From the NCBI GenBank assembly GCA_963977005.1, contig CAXBMQ010000001.1:186001-250000 (forward strand): DNA of 64,000 nucleotides, written 5' to 3'. Numbering within the stretch: the stretch's first letter is position 1; each line of letters opens with the position of its first letter. The notes under the pieces are model-generated. The model was not told the origin of the DNA and ran no database searches. It was given only the letters and a program-made list of their open reading frames with translations. Source of the stretch: CAXBCP01 sp963977005 (lineage in GTDB: Bacteria > Pseudomonadota > Alphaproteobacteria > MPNO01 > UBA830). Below are positions 59,911-64,000 of this stretch, one piece after another. Made by a program: the position numbers and the translations under genes.

Positions 59911-60819
59911 ATGTCGTCCGGCGTCCATGGCCTGACAGCCATGGACGCCTCCATCATTATCCAGATTGCGCTGGGCGGAATTTTGCTCGGTGGACTCTAT
60001 GCGCTGGTCGCCTTCGGGCTGTCGCTGATATACGGCGTTGCCCGCATTCTCAACTTTGCCCATGGCACGCTGCTGGCAGTCGGCGGCGTGGCAGCAAGCG
60101 GGATATTCGCGGCGACCGCGTGGAATCCGCTTTTCATCATGCTGCTGCTGATCCCGGTTCTCGCCGTTTTCGGCTACGTATTCTACGATCAGTTGCTGCA
60201 GCCGCTGACGAAACGGAATCACTTCGAATATACCGTGGGATCGGTGCTGGTCACCGTGGGGGCGTTGCTGATCCTGTCCGATGTTGCTGCATGGATCGCC
60301 GGTCCGGCGCCGCGAAATATTCCGCTGCGCTTCGACGCGATGGAGTTCGGCAACGTCATCGTATCGACAACCCAGGCGTGGATTCTGGGGGGGATCGTCG
60401 TTTTCACCGTCGCGCTTCATGTCTTCATAAAGAAGAGCTGGTTCGGCCGCGCTATGCGCGCGGTCACTCAGGATCATACGGGCGCAACGATCTGCGGGGT
60501 GAAAGCCGACAGGGTTCATGCCCTGACCTTCGCCTTCGGATCGGGAATCGTCGCGATTGCCGCCGTGCTCTATGCCATGCTGTTTCCGGTCGATCCCTAT
60601 ATCGGGTTTGCGCTTACGGTGAAGGCTTTCACGATCATTATTCTGGGCGGGATCGGCAATCTGGTCGGCGCCCTGCTTGCCGGTATTTTCCTCGGCCTCG
60701 CAGAAGGCTTCACATCGTTCTTCTGGGCAACCCAGTGGGCGCCGGCAATTTCCATCGTGCTGCTGCTGGTCATCCTGGTGATCTTCCCGCAGGGTTTCGG
60801 ACGGCGGAAGACGACATGA
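59911..60819 (+). CDS. ABC transporter permease (LivH-like)
   Basis: 302 residues, about 8 membrane segments (IALGGILLGGLYALVAFGLSLIYG, NFAHGTLLAVGGV). The NFAHG motif after the first helices and LGGIGNLVGALLAGIFLGLAE near the end are the LivH signature. It starts 14 nt after the binding-protein stop and its stop overlaps the next gene (ATGA). It forms half of the membrane channel with the LivM domain of the following protein. Confidence 0.93.
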   Translation: MSSGVHGLTAMDASIIIQIALGGILLGGLYALVAFGLSLIYGVARILNFAHGTLLAVGGVAASGIFAATAWNPLFIMLLLIPVLAVFGYVFYDQLLQPLTKRNHFEYTVGSVLVTVGALLILSDVAAWIAGPAPRNIPLRFDAMEFGNVIVSTTQAWILGGIVVFTVALHVFIKKSWFGRAMRAVTQDHTGATICGVKADRVHALTFAFGSGIVAIAAVLYAMLFPVDPYIGFALTVKAFTIIILGGIGNLVGALLAGIFLGLAEGFTSFFWATQWAPAISIVLLLVILVIFPQGFGRRKTT

Positions 60820-62564
60820 CCAATATGCGCTACTGGCTGGCCGGCGCCTTCGTCCTCGCCGCGCTGTTGTTTGTACCGACATCGGGCAGCACCTATACGA
60901 CGACGCTGCTGTTCACGATGCTGATCTCCTACGCGCTGGCGCAAAGCTGGGACTGGGTCGGCGGCGAGGCCGGATATATCAACCTGGCCCATTTCGCGTT
61001 TTACGGGATCGGCGCATACGGGTTCTGCCTGTCGCTGCTGAACGGCGTGCCGATCGTGCTCTGCTTCGTGATCGCGGTGGCGGTCACCACGACCGTCGCC
61101 TTGATCGTCAGCTTTCCGCTGTTCCGGCTGCGCGGAGACTACTTCGCCTTTGCCACGCTTGCCATGCTGCCGCTGACCGAGCTGCTTGCGTTCAATTTCG
61201 ATTTCACCGGTGGCGCCGACGGTGTCGTGCTGCCGCCGAATTACGTGTTGTTCGAAGCCTATTACATCGCCGTCGGCCTGGTCGGCATCACCGCCGTCGT
61301 GACCATCTGGCTCATTCGCACCCGCTTCGGATACGCGCTGAAGGCGATCCGCAATGACGAGGAAGCCGCCGAAATCAGCGGGGTCCGCATTTTTCCGGCG
61401 AAGGCCCGCGTACTGGTCCTGTCGGCGGCCTTTGCGTCCGTCGCAGGCGCCCTGCAGGGCTGGCAGCTTTCCTATATCGATCCGACGACGGTGTTCGGTC
61501 TCGATGTCGCGCTGATCCCGATTGCCATGGCGCTTCTCGGCGGGTCGGGCCTGCTGTGGGGCGCCGTTGTCGGCGTGATTATCCTGTCGCTGTTCAACCA
61601 GTTGCTGATCGTCAGCCTGCCTATCCTGCAGACCGCTATCTTCGGGCTGTTGCTTCTTCTGATCGGCCGGTACATGCCTGGCGGGCTGTTACGGAGCAGC
61701 ATCGTGCGCAACAGCAAATGGATCGGTTTCCTGGGACGCGAGCATGACCGGTTCGTCGCGGCCACGGCAAACTCGCCGGCCACGAGCGGTTTGCCACTGC
61801 CAAAACTCACATCAGAGCCCGGAAAGCCGGTGCTCGAGTGCCGCAACGTTACCATGGCGTTCGGCGGCAATGTCGCGGTCGACAATGTCAGCCTGACGAT
61901 CAACGCGGGCGAGATCGTCGGGCTGGTGGGTACCAATGGGTCGGGAAAGACGACGCTGTTCAACTGCATCTCGAAAGTGTTCGAACAGAAATCCGGCGAG
62001 ATCGTTTTTCTGGGCCAGGACCTTGCCGGCGCCCGGCGGGACGATGCATCGAGACTGGGAATCGGCCGGACATACCAGATACCGCGCCCGTTCTCGGATC
62101 TGACGGTCGTCGAGAATATCGCGATGCCCCTGATGAACCGTGGAGAGGGATCGGAAACCCCTGCGGATGCGCTGGGGGTCGCAACGCGATTTGCCGCCTA
62201 TGTCGGGTTGACGGACCATTTGTCGGCGCGGGCGGATTCACTGAATCTGCAGCAGAAAAAAGCACTGGAACTCGCCCGCGCACTGGCCTGCCGGCCGAGG
62301 CTGCTGCTGGTCGACGAGGTCGCGTCGGGCCTGACGCCGGTCGAGGTCCGAAATTTCGTCGACCACATTCGCGAACTGCGCGACGAATACGGAATTACGA
62401 TCATATGGGTCGAACATATCTTCTCGGCACTGGCCCAGGTCGTCGACCGGGTAATAGTGCTGGAGCAGGGATCGATCATCGCCGACGGCCCGCTTGACGA
62501 CGTGGTCAGGGATAAACGCGTGCTCAGCACCTATCTCGGCTCGGCCGCACCGGTGGAGGCGTGA
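60816..62564 (+). CDS. ABC transporter permease-ATPase fusion (LivM-LivG)
   Basis: 582 residues from the ATG at 60816. The long frame to 59904 is antisense-like noise over livH. Residues about 1-310 are a LivM permease (GGEAGYINLAHFAFYGIGAYG, LFRLRGDYFAFATLAMLP). Residues about 340-582 are a LivG ATPase: Walker A LVGTNGSGKTTLFN, a degenerate signature LNLQQKKALELARAL, Walker B LLLVDEVASGL and the H-loop IIWVEHIFSAL. The signature is the diverged form also seen in a subset of LivG proteins. The fusion makes one chain from the second permease and the first ATPase. Its stop overlaps the livF start. Confidence 0.92.
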   Translation: MTNMRYWLAGAFVLAALLFVPTSGSTYTTTLLFTMLISYALAQSWDWVGGEAGYINLAHFAFYGIGAYGFCLSLLNGVPIVLCFVIAVAVTTTVALIVSFPLFRLRGDYFAFATLAMLPLTELLAFNFDFTGGADGVVLPPNYVLFEAYYIAVGLVGITAVVTIWLIRTRFGYALKAIRNDEEAAEISGVRIFPAKARVLVLSAAFASVAGALQGWQLSYIDPTTVFGLDVALIPIAMALLGGSGLLWGAVVGVIILSLFNQLLIVSLPILQTAIFGLLLLLIGRYMPGGLLRSSIVRNSKWIGFLGREHDRFVAATANSPATSGLPLPKLTSEPGKPVLECRNVTMAFGGNVAVDNVSLTINAGEIVGLVGTNGSGKTTLFNCISKVFEQKSGEIVFLGQDLAGARRDDASRLGIGRTYQIPRPFSDLTVVENIAMPLMNRGEGSETPADALGVATRFAAYVGLTDHLSARADSLNLQQKKALELARALACRPRLLLVDEVASGLTPVEVRNFVDHIRELRDEYGITIIWVEHIFSALAQVVDRVIVLEQGSIIADGPLDDVVRDKRVLSTYLGSAAPVEA

Positions 62565-63271
62565 TGCTGACGATCGAAAACCTCGTTGTCGATCATGGGA
62601 AACTGCGGGCGATCTGGGATGTATCGCTCCATGTCGACAAGGGTGCACGCATCGGTCTGCTCGGCGCGAACGGCGCCGGCAAGTCGACGACACTCGGTGC
62701 CGTTCTCGGCCTTTATCCGCCGGCCGGCGGCGATATCCGCTACGATGGGACTTCGACCATTGGCGCCTCCCCGCCCCAGAACGTCGAAGCGGGCATTGCG
62801 CTGGTGCCGGAAGGACGCCGTCTGTTCGGCGAAATGACGGTCCGGGAAAACCTGGAGATGGGCGCCTATACCAAATCGGCCCGCGCCCGGGTCGAAGAAA
62901 ACATCGACCGGGCGTTTGCCATCTTTCCGATCCTGAACCGGAAAAGCGGCGACATGGCGGGTACGTTGTCGGGCGGACAGCAGCAGATGCTGGCGATTTG
63001 CCGCGCCCTGATGTCGTCGCCCGACCTGCTGCTGCTGGACGAGCCGTTTCTGGGCGTCGCCCCCATTCTGGTGGACGAAGTCATGGATGCGCTGCGCCGG
63101 ATATCGGCTGACGGCGTGACGATGCTGCTGGTCGAACAGAATATTCACCGGGCACTCGATTTTGTCGAACATGCCTATGTGATCGAAAACGGACGCACCG
63201 TGCTCGACGGCGCAAAAGACACGCTCTTGAATGACCCGGGGTTTTCGAACAAATTCCTCGGACTGGAATAA
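62564..63271 (+). CDS. ABC transporter ATPase (LivF-like)
   Basis: 235 residues from the ATG at 62564 (GGAGG 4 nt upstream; the GTG at 62561 is too close to it). Walker A LLGANGAGKSTTLGA, signature TLSGGQQQMLAICRAL, Walker B LLLLDEPFLGVAP and H-loop TMLLVEQNIHRAL are all intact, as expected for LivF. It completes the four-part transporter with the genes upstream. An SDR gene follows 51 nt later in the same direction. Confidence 0.95.
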   Translation: MLTIENLVVDHGKLRAIWDVSLHVDKGARIGLLGANGAGKSTTLGAVLGLYPPAGGDIRYDGTSTIGASPPQNVEAGIALVPEGRRLFGEMTVRENLEMGAYTKSARARVEENIDRAFAIFPILNRKSGDMAGTLSGGQQQMLAICRALMSSPDLLLLDEPFLGVAPILVDEVMDALRRISADGVTMLLVEQNIHRALDFVEHAYVIENGRTVLDGAKDTLLNDPGFSNKFLGLE

Positions 63272-63322
63272 CCGGGCTTCGGGATACCGGGACCTCACAC
63301 CTGACAACAAAGGGAGAAGACA

Positions 63323-64000
63323 ATGGGACGACTGGACGGAAAGGTAGCTATCGTAACCGGTGGCGGACGCGGCATCGGCGTCGAATATGCCAAGGTTCTC
63401 GCGGCTGAGGGCGCCAAGGTCGCCGTCACCGACATTGTCGACACGGAAACGACCGTGAACATCATCAAGCAGGCCGGTGGCGACGCCATCGGGATTCACT
63501 GCGACGTGACGGATCCCGATAACATCAAGGCCATGGTCGCCGAGACGGTCGATACCTATGGAAGGCTCGACATTCTGGTCAACAACGCAGCGCTGTTTGC
63601 CGACCTGAAACAGGGCTCGTTCCTCGATATCGACGAAGCCGAATGGGACCGGGTCATGCAGATCAATACGCGCGGCGTGTTCAGCTGCAGCAAGGCCGCC
63701 GTGCCGGAAATGAAAAAGAACGGCTATGGCAAGATCGTCAATATCGCGTCGGGCACGGTTTTCAAGGGCACACCGATGCTGCTGCACTATGTGAGCTCAA
63801 AAGGCGCGCAGGTCGCATTTACCAGGGCGCTGGCCCGCGAGGTCGGCGATGACGGCATTACCGTCAACTGCATCGCCCCCGGCCTGACGATGAGCGAGAA
63901 AGTCATCGACGACGAACAGTGGACTGCCGTGAAAGACGGCAATACAGCGTCCCGCGCCATCAAGCGCGAACAGATGCCGGAAGACCTGATCGGCGCGCTG
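63323..64000 (+). CDS. SDR-family oxidoreductase (3' end beyond window)
   Basis: 226 residues visible, no stop before the window ends. The ATG at 63323 follows GGGAG. The classical SDR pattern is present: TGGGRGIG cofactor motif, NNAALF, the active-site Ser in NIASGTV and Tyr156/Lys160 in HYVSSKGA, and INTRGVFSCSKAA. It is an NAD(P)H-dependent alcohol/carbonyl oxidoreductase. Its position, co-directional and 51 nt after the last transporter gene, suggests it is part of the TPP-controlled operon and may act on the imported compound; that is inference. Confidence 0.92.
   Translation, partial: MGRLDGKVAIVTGGGRGIGVEYAKVLAAEGAKVAVTDIVDTETTVNIIKQAGGDAIGIHCDVTDPDNIKAMVAETVDTYGRLDILVNNAALFADLKQGSFLDIDEAEWDRVMQINTRGVFSCSKAAVPEMKKNGYGKIVNIASGTVFKGTPMLLHYVSSKGAQVAFTRALAREVGDDGITVNCIAPGLTMSEKVIDDEQWTAVKDGNTASRAIKREQMPEDLIGAL

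Noticed and set aside
59904..60815. N-terminal extension of the LivM-LivG frame across livH
   Set aside because: It is an out-of-frame reading of livH; the ATG at 60816 overlaps the livH stop as expected for coupling.
62531..63787. 418-codon minus-strand frame over livF and the SDR gene
   Set aside because: Both sense genes have complete catalytic motifs; the antisense product is His/Arg-rich and unrelated to any family I know.

Overview
The window reads as chromosomal DNA of a GC-rich Gram-negative bacterium, most likely an alphaproteobacterium. The evidence is Gram-negative envelope machinery (a Wza-like export lipoprotein, an outer-membrane beta-barrel, an XrtA-type exosortase system), densely packed operons with GTGA/ATGA stop-start overlaps, and TRAP, Liv-type ABC and flavin/Rieske catabolic genes typical of marine or soil alphaproteobacteria. 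Genus cannot be fixed from the sequence alone. No rRNA, tRNA, CRISPR array or insertion sequence was seen.

Region 1 (about 0.2-27 kb) is an exosortase A (XrtA)/EPS locus. A minus-strand gene series (14709 down to 1154) encodes a Wzz-like chain-length protein, a BY-kinase, an outer-membrane beta-barrel, an AAA ATPase, a polysaccharide deacetylase, a FemAB-like protein, a glycosyltransferase, exosortase A fused to an EpsI domain, a complete glutamine-dependent asparagine-synthetase-like enzyme and a trypsin-like protease. Beyond a 534-bp gap, 15244-21400 adds the export lipoprotein, a Cys-less asparagine-synthetase homolog, a PLP decarboxylase, an acyl-CoA-ligase-like enzyme and a GNAT-like protein. 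Divergent from these (21511-23475) are an acyl carrier protein and two alpha/beta hydrolases whose nucleophile is not serine. Together these look like a carrier-protein-based route making an unusual building block for the exopolysaccharide. A beta-helix protein and a third asparagine-synthetase homolog follow.

Region 2 (27-43 kb) is a polysaccharide assembly and decoration cluster: methyltransferase, UDP-GlcNAc 2-epimerase, GT2, a phosphotransferase-like kinase, a complete CDP-glycerol module (CDP-glycerol glycerophosphotransferase, G3P dehydrogenase, G3P cytidylyltransferase), a Wzx-like flippase, an XrtA-associated O-antigen-ligase-like protein, an acyltransferase-3 fused to a low-molecular-weight tyrosine phosphatase, an ATP-grasp enzyme, a second deacetylase and a nucleotide-sugar epimerase.

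Region 3 (43-58 kb) is a mixed accessory/catabolic region: a C-type-lectin-like secreted protein, a luciferase-like monooxygenase divergent from a MarR regulator, a tandem-VanZ membrane protein, a TAXI-TRAP transporter, three cupins, an amino-acid-synthesis family protein, two tandem BASS-like permeases with a strong bidirectional terminator, a Rieske oxygenase, a RidA protein and a GMC oxidoreductase.

Region 4 (58.3-64 kb) is the most striking: a well-formed TPP riboswitch, preceded by a matching sigma-70 promoter, sits directly upstream of a complete Liv-type (branched-chain amino acid family) ABC transporter (binding protein, LivH, LivM-LivG fusion, LivF) and an SDR oxidoreductase cut by the window end. 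This suggests a thiamine-regulated uptake system built from a transporter family not usually associated with thiamine.
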